DNA of 10,114 nucleotides, from the NCBI GenBank assembly GCA_023388385.1, contig JAEWGK010000075.1, forward strand, positions 1-10,114, read 5' to 3'. Source of the stretch: Actinomycetes bacterium. Lineage in GTDB: Bacteria > Actinomycetota > Actinomycetes > Mycobacteriales > Mycobacteriaceae. The position numbers were made by a program, and so were the translations under genes. The notes below the pieces were generated by a model. It searched no databases and was not told the origin of the DNA. It saw nothing but the letters and a program-made list of their open reading frames with translations. Of this stretch, positions 1-9,044 are shown in pieces (position 1 is the stretch's first letter; every line of letters begins with the position of its first letter).

Positions 1-1367
1 TCGACGGCCCGGGCGGCCCTGCGCACGCCGTGGTAGGCGGGCCGGGCGCCCGGCACCTTCCGCGCCTGCACCCGCACCTCCGAGCCCAGGCGGCGAAGCC
101 GGGCGGTGGTGTTGTGGGTCTCGGCGATGCGGTGGCGACCGGCGAACCAGTCGGCGGCGACGACGATCATGCCGATCGCCGCGATGCCCGCCGCCGTGCC
201 GAACACAGCCGGGTACGGCTCCAACGCGGCCCCCGCCACCAGGCCGAGGCAGAAGGAGCCGACGCCCGTGCCGGCGTCGTAGGACATGTTCCAGTACGCG
301 GAGGCCTCGGCGTTGCGCTCGCGGGGCAGGCGCTCGAACATGAGCAGCAGCGCCTCGTTCTGGATGATGCCGAAGCCGCCTCCGTAGAGGACCGCCGCGG
401 CGAGCAGCCAGTAGGACGACCCGGCGCCGCCGACGGACATCGTCAGGGCCATCGCGGCGAGGCCCAGCGCCGAGGCGCCCAGCGCCCACGCCAGCAGAGT
501 GCCCGCCTGACCCACCCGGTCAGCCCACCAGCCCGCGACGTAGCGGGAGATCATCTGCGCGCCGCCGACGACCGACAACGCGAACGCCGCCACGATGGCG
601 CCGGCGACGGGGTCGGTTTCGCGGGCGCCGGGGGCCAGGAACGTCGAGCTGCCGCCGAAGCCCATCGACACCGTGCTGATGCCGACCGCCGGCACCGCCA
701 CCAGCTTCCACGCCGGCACGTCGGCACCGGGCGTGCGGGAGCCGGACGTCGCCACCTTCGGCGGCGCCTTGAACCGCGGAAGGAACGCGCACATCACCGC
801 GCCCGCCAGCGTGATGAGTGCGCCGAGGACGTAGACGAACGCGTAACCGCCCATCTCCTGGACCAGGATGAGGCCCAGCGGCAGCAGCACCAGCTGCGCG
901 CTGCCGACACCGAGTCCCAGCGCCCCGGACGCCTTACCCAGGAACCTCACGGGCACCAGCTCCGCGATGAGCGCCGACTGCGCCACCGTCAGGGCGCCGA
1001 AGCCCATGCCGCGCAGCACCGCCAGCGGCAGCACGAGCGCCGCGCCGGTGCCCAGCAGGTGCCCGAACGTCGGCACGGACAGGAACAGCGCCGCCACCAG
1101 CATCGTCGTGGAGTACCCCCACGATCGGACCAGGCGCGGCGTCTGGGTCTGGGTCAGGACCGTCGCGGCCATGAACACGCCCGTGTAGGCGCCGGCCAGG
1201 CCCGCGGAGCCCCCGGAGTCGAGGATCGCCTGCGGGATGACCGGCAGCAGCAGGGCCCAACCGCCGAACGCCGCCACGACCGTGACCAGGGTGGGTATCA
1301 GAGCGGGGCTCTTCCACATGCTGTCCAGCTGATCGAGTTCCCGCCGGCTGAGCAGACGCGTGGACAT
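1..1367 (-). CDS. MFS-type membrane transporter in the his operon (3' end outside the window)
   Basis: A predicted integral membrane transporter of the major facilitator superfamily; the substrate is unknown. I translated 455 residues from ATG 1367 to the left edge without meeting a stop, so the C-terminus is missing. Hydrophobic segments recur through residues 24-48, 60-75, 87-140, 148-195, 222-240, 255-275, 288-311, 319-342, 364-384 and 388-407, as expected for about 12 helices. A central hydrophilic loop (about 197-220) separates the two halves. The second half keeps an MFS motif-A-like WADRVG at 281-286, while the equivalent first-half loop is degenerate. After the last helix comes a basic cytoplasmic tail (about 408-455). 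The start lies 3 bases after the stop of the upstream small gene, with GGAGG at 1381-1385 inside that gene. Position within the his operon matches Corynebacterium, where an MFS gene follows hisB. Export or uptake of histidine or a related metabolite is an inference only. Confidence 0.88.
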   Translation of the reverse strand, partial: MSTRLLSRRELDQLDSMWKSPALIPTLVTVVAAFGGWALLLPVIPQAILDSGGSAGLAGAYTGVFMAATVLTQTQTPRLVRSWGYSTTMLVAALFLSVPTFGHLLGTGAALVLPLAVLRGMGFGALTVAQSALIAELVPVRFLGKASGALGLGVGSAQLVLLPLGLILVQEMGGYAFVYVLGALITLAGAVMCAFLPRFKAPPKVATSGSRTPGADVPAWKLVAVPAVGISTVSMGFGGSSTFLAPGARETDPVAGAIVAAFALSVVGGAQMISRYVAGWWADRVGQAGTLLAWALGASALGLAAMALTMSVGGAGSSYWLLAAAVLYGGGFGIIQNEALLLMFERLPRERNAEASAYWNMSYDAGTGVGSFCLGLVAGAALEPYPAVFGTAAGIAAIGMIVVAADWFAGRHRIAETHNTTARLRRLGSEVRVQARKVPGARPAYHGVRRAARAV

Positions 1368-1370
1368 GTG

Positions 1371-1582
1371 CTACCCCATTCCTCCCATGAGCCAGAGAAG
1401 CGCGCCGGCCAGAGCCACGACGGCCAGCACGCCGGCGACCAGGGTCCCGACCATGCTGCCCGCCTTGTAGGCGGACCAGGCGCCGCCGACCAGCAGGCCG
1501 GCGATGATGAACAGCAGATACGTGAGCGCGGCCCGGCCACCGACGGCGGCGTTCTGCGCCAGGACGACGGCACCCGCGGCGA

Positions 1583-1586
<4 letters not shown>
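1371..1586 (-). CDS. Small two-helix membrane protein coupled to hisB
   Basis: A 71-residue hydrophobic protein of unknown function. It has two likely membrane helices, about residues 18-38 (core [14 protein letters not shown]) and 45-67 (core [18 protein letters not shown]), joined by a short loop containing AYKAGS, and a glycine/methionine C-terminus. I chose the GTG at 1586 because it overlaps the hisB stop as GTGA, the same junction type as hisC/hisB. A longer frame upstream would run inside the conserved hisB C-terminus. The downstream transporter begins 3 bases after this stop, so the protein is probably co-translated with it. A small membrane protein lies at the same place in the Corynebacterium his operon. 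It might be an accessory subunit of the transporter, but no domain shows this. An alternative start further inside cannot be excluded. Confidence 0.75.
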
Positions 1587-4765
<3,179 letters not shown>

Positions 4766-4936
4766 TCGAGTGGACCGCCTTCCAGGATCCGGGTGTTGAC
4801 GTGGGCTGACGGCGCGCGCGGCGGGTCGGCGTGGCCAGCCGGGGCCGGGCCGACCGGGAGCCGGCCGGCTTCCGTTGCCAGCGCCAGGCCGATGCCGCCG
4901 CAGGTCGCGCGTCATCGCCCACTTCCTGCCCGAACC

Positions 4937-4942
4937 AGCATA
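4937..4942 (-). promoter_or_regulatory. Candidate -10 hexamer for hisD
   Basis: On the minus strand this reads TATGCT, which fits the actinobacterial TANNNT pattern. It would start transcription near 4930 and leave a leader of roughly 165 bases before the hisD ATG. No good -35 is seen at the expected spacing: the nearest TTGACG (4981-4986) is 38 bases away. This is only the best candidate in a region with few T/A-rich hexamers. Confidence 0.22.
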
Positions 4943-5159
4943 GTGCCCGTAGTGCGGACGGCCGGGGGCGGGTCGTGCGTCGTCAAGCAACGAGTCCCGC
5001 CGCCGCACACGCCCCGGCGCCCCGCCCCTGCCCTGCAGTCGCCGCACCTCCGCGCCCCGCCCCCGCCCCGCGGCCACCGACTGGAGCCCTGCCAGCGATC
5101 GTCAAGCCCCGTCGGCCACAACCGCCCCACCCGACACAACGTTTTGCGGCACCCAGAAC

Positions 5160-5250
5160 GGTTAACGCCCTTTAGCGGGAGGAACAGGTCACGAAAACCC
5201 CGATTTCGGGCTAGTGCGTGACCTGTTCCTCCCGCTAAAAGGCGTTAACC
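5160..5250. repeat. 34-bp near-perfect inverted repeat with 23-base spacer
   Basis: Arms 5160-5193 and 5217-5250 are reverse complements at 33 of 34 positions. The outer ends read GGTTAACGCC and GGCGTTAACC, and the inner ends CAGGTCACG and CGTGACCTG. The single mismatch pairs 5170 C with 5240 A. On a minus-strand RNA the same pair becomes G-U, so that transcript could form an unbroken 34-bp stem. The spacer 5194-5216 contains a small nested hairpin, CCCGA-TT-TCGGG (5199-5210). Neither side ends in a T-run, and both neighbouring genes are divergent, so it is not an ordinary terminator. I see no flanking target-site duplication. It could be a miniature non-autonomous mobile element, a dispersed palindromic repeat, a structured RNA or a large regulatory site; the sequence alone does not decide. 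Confidence 0.92.
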
Positions 5251-5391
5251 CCCGGTGGGGCTCTCGCAGCAAGCTGGCCGCAGGAGCGTCCAGCCGCGTA
5301 CGGGCGGCCACGCCGGCCGGCAACCGGGCCGACGCGCACCGGACAGATGCCCGGACCGCCCGGCGAATGGGCCCGCAGACTGGCGGCGGCC

Positions 5392-5416
5392 CCTTTCGTC
5401 GGCTCCTTTCGTCGGC
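5392..5416 (+). repeat. Tandem 12-bp direct repeat upstream of the TPR-like gene promoter
   Basis: CCTTTCGTCGGC occurs at 5392-5403 and again at 5405-5416, separated by one T, so the period is 13 bases. The second copy ends 21 bases before the proposed -35 (5438-5443), a place where activators often bind. The copies are exact. A chance duplication is also possible, and no known regulator motif is recognised. Confidence 0.6.
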
Positions 5417-5437
5417 GGCGCACCTCATGCCCACCTT

Positions 5438-5466
5438 TTGCCCTCGGCCGGGATGACCCCGACAAT
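5438..5466 (+). promoter_or_regulatory. Promoter for a probably leaderless mRNA of the 618-residue gene
   Basis: A -35-like TTGCCC (5438-5443), a 17-base spacer and a -10-like GACAAT (5461-5466) lie so that initiation would fall at or within a base or two of the ATG at 5473. Only 6 bases (GGGTGG) separate the -10 from the ATG, and there is no Shine-Dalgarno sequence at the usual distance. Leaderless mRNAs are common in actinobacteria. The first base of the -10 deviates from the TANNNT pattern. Confidence 0.5.
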
Positions 5467-5472
5467 GGGTGG

Positions 5473-7329
5473 ATGACCTGGTGGGAGGAACTCGGCGAGG
5501 AGACGGACCGCGGCAGCGACGCCGCGGACCCGGTCGTCGGCGATCCCGGCTCCGCCGATCCCTGGGCCGCGTTCCGTGAGGCTGGAGCCGCCCGCGAGTC
5601 CGCCCGCGAGGCCGCCGACGCCGCCCCGGCCATCCCGCCGCGGATGCCCGCCTTCCCGCCGCAGCCGGTCCCGCAGGAGCTGCCCGAGCTGCTGGCGTTC
5701 AGCAGGCACGCGGGCCGCAACCTGGACCATGTGTCGTCGTGGCGGGCGGTGTCGGCGTTCGCGCGCGACCACTGGCTCTCCACGGCCGCCGACCTGGCGG
5801 AATGGCCGGAGTACGCCGACGGCACTGGCCGGATGGCGGACCTGGTAGGCGAGTACCACGCCCTGCGCCACGCCGCGGCCGACCAGCTGGAGCTGCCGGA
5901 CGAGGCCGCGGAGGCGCGCCGCGACTGGCTCGACTGGGCCATTCGCGAGAACCGCCCGGCGGCAGCGCTGCACGCCCGCGCGTTCGGCGCCTTCGCGGAT
6001 GCGGAGCGGTGGGTCGACGCGCACCCGTTCCCGCTGCGCCCGGCGGACCACGACGTGCCGGAGATCGTCTCCGTCACCCGCGACATCCTGGACCTGCGCC
6101 TGACCGGCCAGGACGCCTACCGCTACTCGCTGTCGGCGGCGATCACGGCGGCCTCGGCGTCGATGGCGCGGCGCCCCGACCTGGCCGGCGCACTGGCGCG
6201 GTGGACGGCGAAGCATGCGCCGCGCCGCTCCTCCGACGACGATCGCCGCCTGCTGGAGGCCCAGATCGCCCACGGCCGCGGGGATCTCGCGGGTGCCGCG
6301 CGCATCTGCGCCGAGGTGGCGGAGGACCCGCGCTCGGAGCCGGTGACCTCCACCATCGAGGCCCGCCAAGTCCTCGCTCACCTGTCGCTGGAGGCCGACG
6401 AGGAAGCCGAGGCCATCCGCCAACTCCGCCCTGTCGTGGAAGCGGGGCTCGCGCTGGACCTGACCGTCGCGACGCTCCGGTCCGTGCGCATGCTCACAGC
6501 GCTGCTCAATGCCCGCGGCGATTTCGCGGAGGCCGCGGACATCGCACGGCGGGCGCTCGCGCACTCGTCGGGGATGCCGGTGAATCCGCTGGTCATGGAC
6601 ATCCGGCTCATCCTCGCGCGATCACTGCTGGATTCCGGTGACGACCGCCGCGCACTGTCCCACGCCGTGCCGGTGGCGCAGTGGTCGACGTTCACGGACG
6701 ACGAGGAGCGCACGGCCGCGGCGTTCACCATCGCGAGCTCCGCCGCGGCGTCGGTCGGCGACGTGGCCCAGGCCCGCGACCTGCTGGTGCAGCACGCCGA
6801 CCATCTGGAGCGGCTCGGCGATGGCACGGGCGCATCCGCGGCGCTGCGCAACGCCGCCCGGACGCTCGTCGCCGCGACAGCCGCCACGGTGATGCGGGCG
6901 CTCGAGGACCCGTTGCGTGACGACGCCACCCGCTCCGGCTCCCTCTCCGACGGCGCGGCCGACCACCTGCCGGAGTTGGGGTTGGCCGAAGCCGCCGAGG
7001 AGGCGGAGGACCTCATGGTGCGGGCGAGGGACCTCATCACGGACGGCTGGAACATCGCCGACTGGCACGACGACCTGGCCTACATCTACTGGGCGACGGG
7101 CCGCGAGGACCTGGCGCTCGGGCACGTCGACACCGCCGCCGCCGGCTACCTGGAGTCCGGCGACGGCGAGGAGGCCGCCCGGACTCTGCTCACCGGCGTA
7201 CGCTGCTGCCTGGACCGCGACGACGTGGAGGGCGCCGCACGCTATGCAGCGCGCATCGACGAGCTCCTGCCCGCCGGGCAGTGGGAAGGCCACCCCGTCC
7301 GCGACGCGCTCGCGCAGATCCTGGGGTAG
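5473..7329 (+). CDS. Uncharacterised TPR-like helical repeat protein, 618 residues
   Basis: Function unknown. It has no signal peptide and no membrane segment, so it is probably cytoplasmic. An acidic, Ala/Pro-rich N-terminus (about 1-70, with PPRMPAFPPQPVPQ at 55-68) is likely a flexible linker. The rest is almost entirely alpha-helical, with paired helices of the TPR type: for example HGRGDLAGAARICAEVAED (267-285), LNARGDFAEAADIARRALAH (345-364), LLDSGDDRRALSHAVPVA (385-402), VGDVAQARDLLVQHADHLERLGD (428-450), YWATGREDLALGHVDTAAAGYLESGD (539-564) and LDRDDVEGAARYAARIDELL (580-599). Such solenoids bind proteins or peptides; no catalytic motif is visible. I placed the start at ATG 5473, not the in-frame ATG 5347, because the 42 upstream residues are Arg/Pro-rich and would overlap the promoter. 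A second, shorter TPR-like gene follows 107 bases downstream with its own promoter. Confidence 0.85.
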   Translation: MTWWEELGEETDRGSDAADPVVGDPGSADPWAAFREAGAARESAREAADAAPAIPPRMPAFPPQPVPQELPELLAFSRHAGRNLDHVSSWRAVSAFARDHWLSTAADLAEWPEYADGTGRMADLVGEYHALRHAAADQLELPDEAAEARRDWLDWAIRENRPAAALHARAFGAFADAERWVDAHPFPLRPADHDVPEIVSVTRDILDLRLTGQDAYRYSLSAAITAASASMARRPDLAGALARWTAKHAPRRSSDDDRRLLEAQIAHGRGDLAGAARICAEVAEDPRSEPVTSTIEARQVLAHLSLEADEEAEAIRQLRPVVEAGLALDLTVATLRSVRMLTALLNARGDFAEAADIARRALAHSSGMPVNPLVMDIRLILARSLLDSGDDRRALSHAVPVAQWSTFTDDEERTAAAFTIASSAAASVGDVAQARDLLVQHADHLERLGDGTGASAALRNAARTLVAATAATVMRALEDPLRDDATRSGSLSDGAADHLPELGLAEAAEEAEDLMVRARDLITDGWNIADWHDDLAYIYWATGREDLALGHVDTAAAGYLESGDGEEAARTLLTGVRCCLDRDDVEGAARYAARIDELLPAGQWEGHPVRDALAQILG

Positions 7330-7371
7330 GCGGGGCGGGGCCGCCAGGCCAAGCCGGCGGGTCCCGCGCGC

Positions 7372-7392
7372 GGGCGGCGTAGCCGGCCGCCC
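7372..7392 (+). terminator. GC-rich hairpin after the 618-residue gene
   Basis: GGGCGGC (7372-7378) pairs with GCCGCCC (7386-7392) around a 7-base loop, 42 bases after the stop codon. Just before it is the self-complementary CCCGCGCGCGGG (7363-7374), which overlaps and could compete. There is no U-tract, so termination is plausible for a GC-rich actinobacterium but unproven. Confidence 0.35.
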
Positions 7393-7423
7393 ATCCCCTG
7401 CAGGACACGCGCGCCGTACCCGC

Positions 7424-7429
7424 TACATT
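7424..7429 (+). promoter_or_regulatory. -10 hexamer for a probably leaderless mRNA of the 202-residue gene
   Basis: TACATT matches the actinobacterial TANNNT -10 pattern. Seven bases separate it from the ATG at 7437, so transcription should begin at the start codon itself. No clear -35 is seen (CAGGAC at 7401-7406 is at the right spacing but a poor match) and no good ribosome binding site is present. It is the same arrangement as at the upstream gene. Confidence 0.55.
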
Positions 7430-7436
7430 GGCGGGT

Positions 7437-8045
7437 ATGACCGAACCTGCCCAGTCGCCCGTCGCCCAGCTCTTCACGGATGCGGAGGCCATCGCCGCCG
7501 ACGGCCGCCCGTGGGAGGCGGCGGACCTCCTCATGGCCGGCTTCGCCGACCTCGGCGACGCAGCCGACGCCCCCGCCGTCGACGGCCTGGGCCGGCCCAT
7601 CCGCGGCTCCGCGCCGGCGATCATGGACAAGGCCGCCGACTATCTCGAATTCCTCGACCAGCTCGAGTCGGCCCGCAAGGCCCCGGCGACCCACGGCGGT
7701 GCCGGTGCCGATGCCGTCGGCGGCGCTCTCCCGCCGCCCCGGCCCCTGCGCTGGGCGCAGTGGCACACGCTGAACGGGTTGGCGGAGATTCGCCGCGGTC
7801 ACCCCGGCCGCGCCGTCGACCACCTGGAACTGGCCGCCGGGCTTTTCGAGTCCCACGGCCTGACCGCGCAGGCGCTGCCGCTGGTCGGGCGGATCGTCGA
7901 ATGCCACCTTGCCGTCGACGACGTCCCGCGCGCCGAGGCGGCGCTCCACCGGGCGCGCTCGCTCGCGGCCGCCGACGCCGGGGCGGGCGCGCGCTGGGGC
8001 CGGGCGCTCGACGAGCTCGGACGCGACGTCGCGGCACGGCTGTAG
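7437..8045 (+). CDS. Uncharacterised small TPR-like protein, 202 residues
   Basis: Function unknown; no signal peptide or membrane helix, so probably cytoplasmic. An N-terminal helical part (about 7-40 and 58-80) is followed by a Gly/Ala/Pro linker (about 82-103). The C-terminal half looks like two TPR-type helix pairs: WHTLNGLAEIRRGHPGRAVD (109-128) with HLELAAGLFESHG (129-141), then LVGRIVECHLAVDDVPRAEA (149-168) with ALHRARSLAAADAG (169-182). The ATG 7437 is preferred over TTG 7428, three codons upstream, because the -10 hexamer overlaps the TTG. The 3' end faces nadC, with a 41-base convergent gap. It shares the helical style and promoter layout of the upstream 618-residue gene, so the two may act together or be distant relatives, but I could not align them convincingly by eye. 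Confidence 0.8.
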   Translation: MTEPAQSPVAQLFTDAEAIAADGRPWEAADLLMAGFADLGDAADAPAVDGLGRPIRGSAPAIMDKAADYLEFLDQLESARKAPATHGGAGADAVGGALPPPRPLRWAQWHTLNGLAEIRRGHPGRAVDHLELAAGLFESHGLTAQALPLVGRIVECHLAVDDVPRAEAALHRARSLAAADAGAGARWGRALDELGRDVAARL

Positions 8046-8048
8046 AGA

Positions 8049-8081
8049 CCGTCGCCGGACGGGCCTACCGCCCCAGGCCCG
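8049..8081. terminator. Overlapping hairpins between convergent genes
   Basis: The short gap between the convergent 202-residue gene and nadC holds two alternative stems. CCGTC (8049-8053) pairs with GACGG (8058-8062), and CGGGCCT (8060-8066) pairs with AGGCCCG (8075-8081) around an 8-base loop. Being symmetrical, the second could act in both directions. No U-tract follows on either strand. Confidence 0.4.
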
Positions 8082-8086
8082 GCACC

Positions 8087-8929
8087 CTAGAAATCCAGGC
8101 CCAGATCCAAGGCCCGCACGGAATGGGTCAGGGCGCCCACGGCGAGGAAATCGACGCCGCACGACGCGTACTCGCGGGCGACGTCGAGGGTCAGGCCGCC
8201 GGAGGACTCCAGCTGCGTCGCCGGCGAGAGCTTCGCGCGGCGCTGGTCGGCCATCTGGGTCTGCCAGACCTCGAAGTTGTCCAGCAGGACCAGGCCGGGC
8301 TTCTCCACCAGGACCTCGTCGAGCTGGTCGAGGGTGTCGACCTCGACCTCGCAGCGCAGCTCCGGGTACGCCCTCCGCACGGCGCGCAGCGCGGGGACGA
8401 CGCCCCCGGCCGCGGCGACGTGGTTGTCCTTGATCATCGCCTCGTCGCCCAAACCCACGCGGTGGTTGACGCCGCCACCGCAGGCCACGGCGTACTTCTG
8501 CAGGTTCCGCATGCCCGGCAGCGTCTTGCGGGAGTCGCGGATGCGGGCGCCGGTGCCGTCGACGGCGTCAACCCACAGCCGCGTCGCCGACGCAATGCCG
8601 CACGCGTGGGCGAGCAGGTTCAGGAGTGTGCGCTCGGCGGTGAGGAGCCCGCGGGTGGGGGCTTCGATCTCCGCGACCACGTCGCCGGGGCGCACGCGGT
8701 CGCCGTCGCCGTTGCGCAGGACGACCTCGAAGCCGTCGGCGACGGTCTCCTCCAGCGTCCACCGGATGACGTCGGTCGCCGCCAGCACGCCGTGCGCGCG
8801 GGAGCCGATGACGGCGGTCGAGCGCTGCGATGCCTGCACCGTCGCCAGGGAGGTCACGTCCGGGCCGTACCGCAGGTCCTCCTGCAGGGCGGTGCGGATG
8901 AGACCGCGGGTGGTGGCTTCGTCGAGCAT
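8087..8929 (-). CDS. nadC: Nicotinate-nucleotide pyrophosphorylase (quinolinate phosphoribosyltransferase)
   Basis: Cytoplasmic enzyme that joins quinolinate to PRPP, releasing carbon dioxide and pyrophosphate and giving nicotinate mononucleotide, the entry point to NAD. The 280-residue protein has the usual family length. Visible motifs: an N-terminal domain with RTALQEDLRYGPDVTS (12-27), the helix RTLLNLLAHACGIASATR (100-117), IRDSRKTLPGMRNLQKYAV (130-148) with substrate-binding Arg and Lys residues, GGGVNHRVGLGDEAMIKDNH (151-170), EVEVDTLDQLDEVL (194-207), LLDNF (215-219), LESSGG (240-245) and VGALTHS (264-270). The start ATG 8929 is fixed by AGGAGAG about 4-5 bases upstream. A longer open frame continues upstream through the nadB end but is unconserved. 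nadB ends 115 bases upstream on the same strand; that gap is GC-rich and shows no clear promoter. Co-transcription with nadB is likely. Confidence 0.97.
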   Translation of the reverse strand: MLDEATTRGLIRTALQEDLRYGPDVTSLATVQASQRSTAVIGSRAHGVLAATDVIRWTLEETVADGFEVVLRNGDGDRVRPGDVVAEIEAPTRGLLTAERTLLNLLAHACGIASATRLWVDAVDGTGARIRDSRKTLPGMRNLQKYAVACGGGVNHRVGLGDEAMIKDNHVAAAGGVVPALRAVRRAYPELRCEVEVDTLDQLDEVLVEKPGLVLLDNFEVWQTQMADQRRAKLSPATQLESSGGLTLDVAREYASCGVDFLAVGALTHSVRALDLGLDF

Positions 8930-9044
8930 GTTCTCTCCTGGTCGGCGGCCGTGGCGGCCGGTGTCGTCGTCTGTCGTGGCCGGGCGGATTCGCCGGGGCG
9001 CCTCCGTCGAGCGTAGGCCGCCCGCCGCCGCGCCGCCCCCGGGG

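Larger units (their letters stand above)
4766..5472. other. Divergent intergenic control region between hisD and the TPR-like gene
   Basis: A stretch of about 700 bases with no convincing gene. The open frames crossing it encode only Pro/Arg/Ala-rich low-complexity protein without good start signals. From hisD outward it holds a GC-rich leader (about 4766-4930) with complementary AGCCGG/CCGGCT segments that could fold, a C-rich tract (about 5000-5080), the long inverted repeat at 5160-5250, a GC-rich spacer (5251-5390), the tandem 12-bp repeat at 5392-5416 and the promoter for the plus-strand gene. Because both flanking genes point away from it, the region must carry their promoters and is not a place where either gene would terminate. 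I found no T-box sequence and no histidine-rich leader peptide in the hisD leader. Confidence 0.8.

Noticed and set aside
4766..4942. T-box riboswitch or histidine leader-peptide attenuator for the his operon
   Set aside because: I looked for the conserved T-box core and for a run of His codons on the minus strand and saw neither. GC-rich folding potential remains, including a 4-bp stem placing AGG near the hisD start in its loop, but this is too weak to call.
4766..5077. N-terminal extension of HisD by 104 residues
   Set aside because: The extension is Arg/Pro/Gly-rich and unconserved. The ATG at 4765 gives the family N-terminus MLSITDLRG.
5160..5250. Inverted repeat as a simple intrinsic terminator
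   Set aside because: Both flanking genes point away from it and there is no T-run on either strand.
5347..5472. Upstream in-frame ATG for the 618-residue gene
   Set aside because: The 42 extra residues are Arg/Pro-rich, the region carries the promoter and the tandem repeat, and the ATG at 5473 has a well-placed -10.
6917..9016. Plus-strand open frame (699 codons) crossing the TPR-like genes and nadC
   Set aside because: It overlaps three better-supported genes in other frames and encodes Arg/Pro/Ala-rich sequence without family features.
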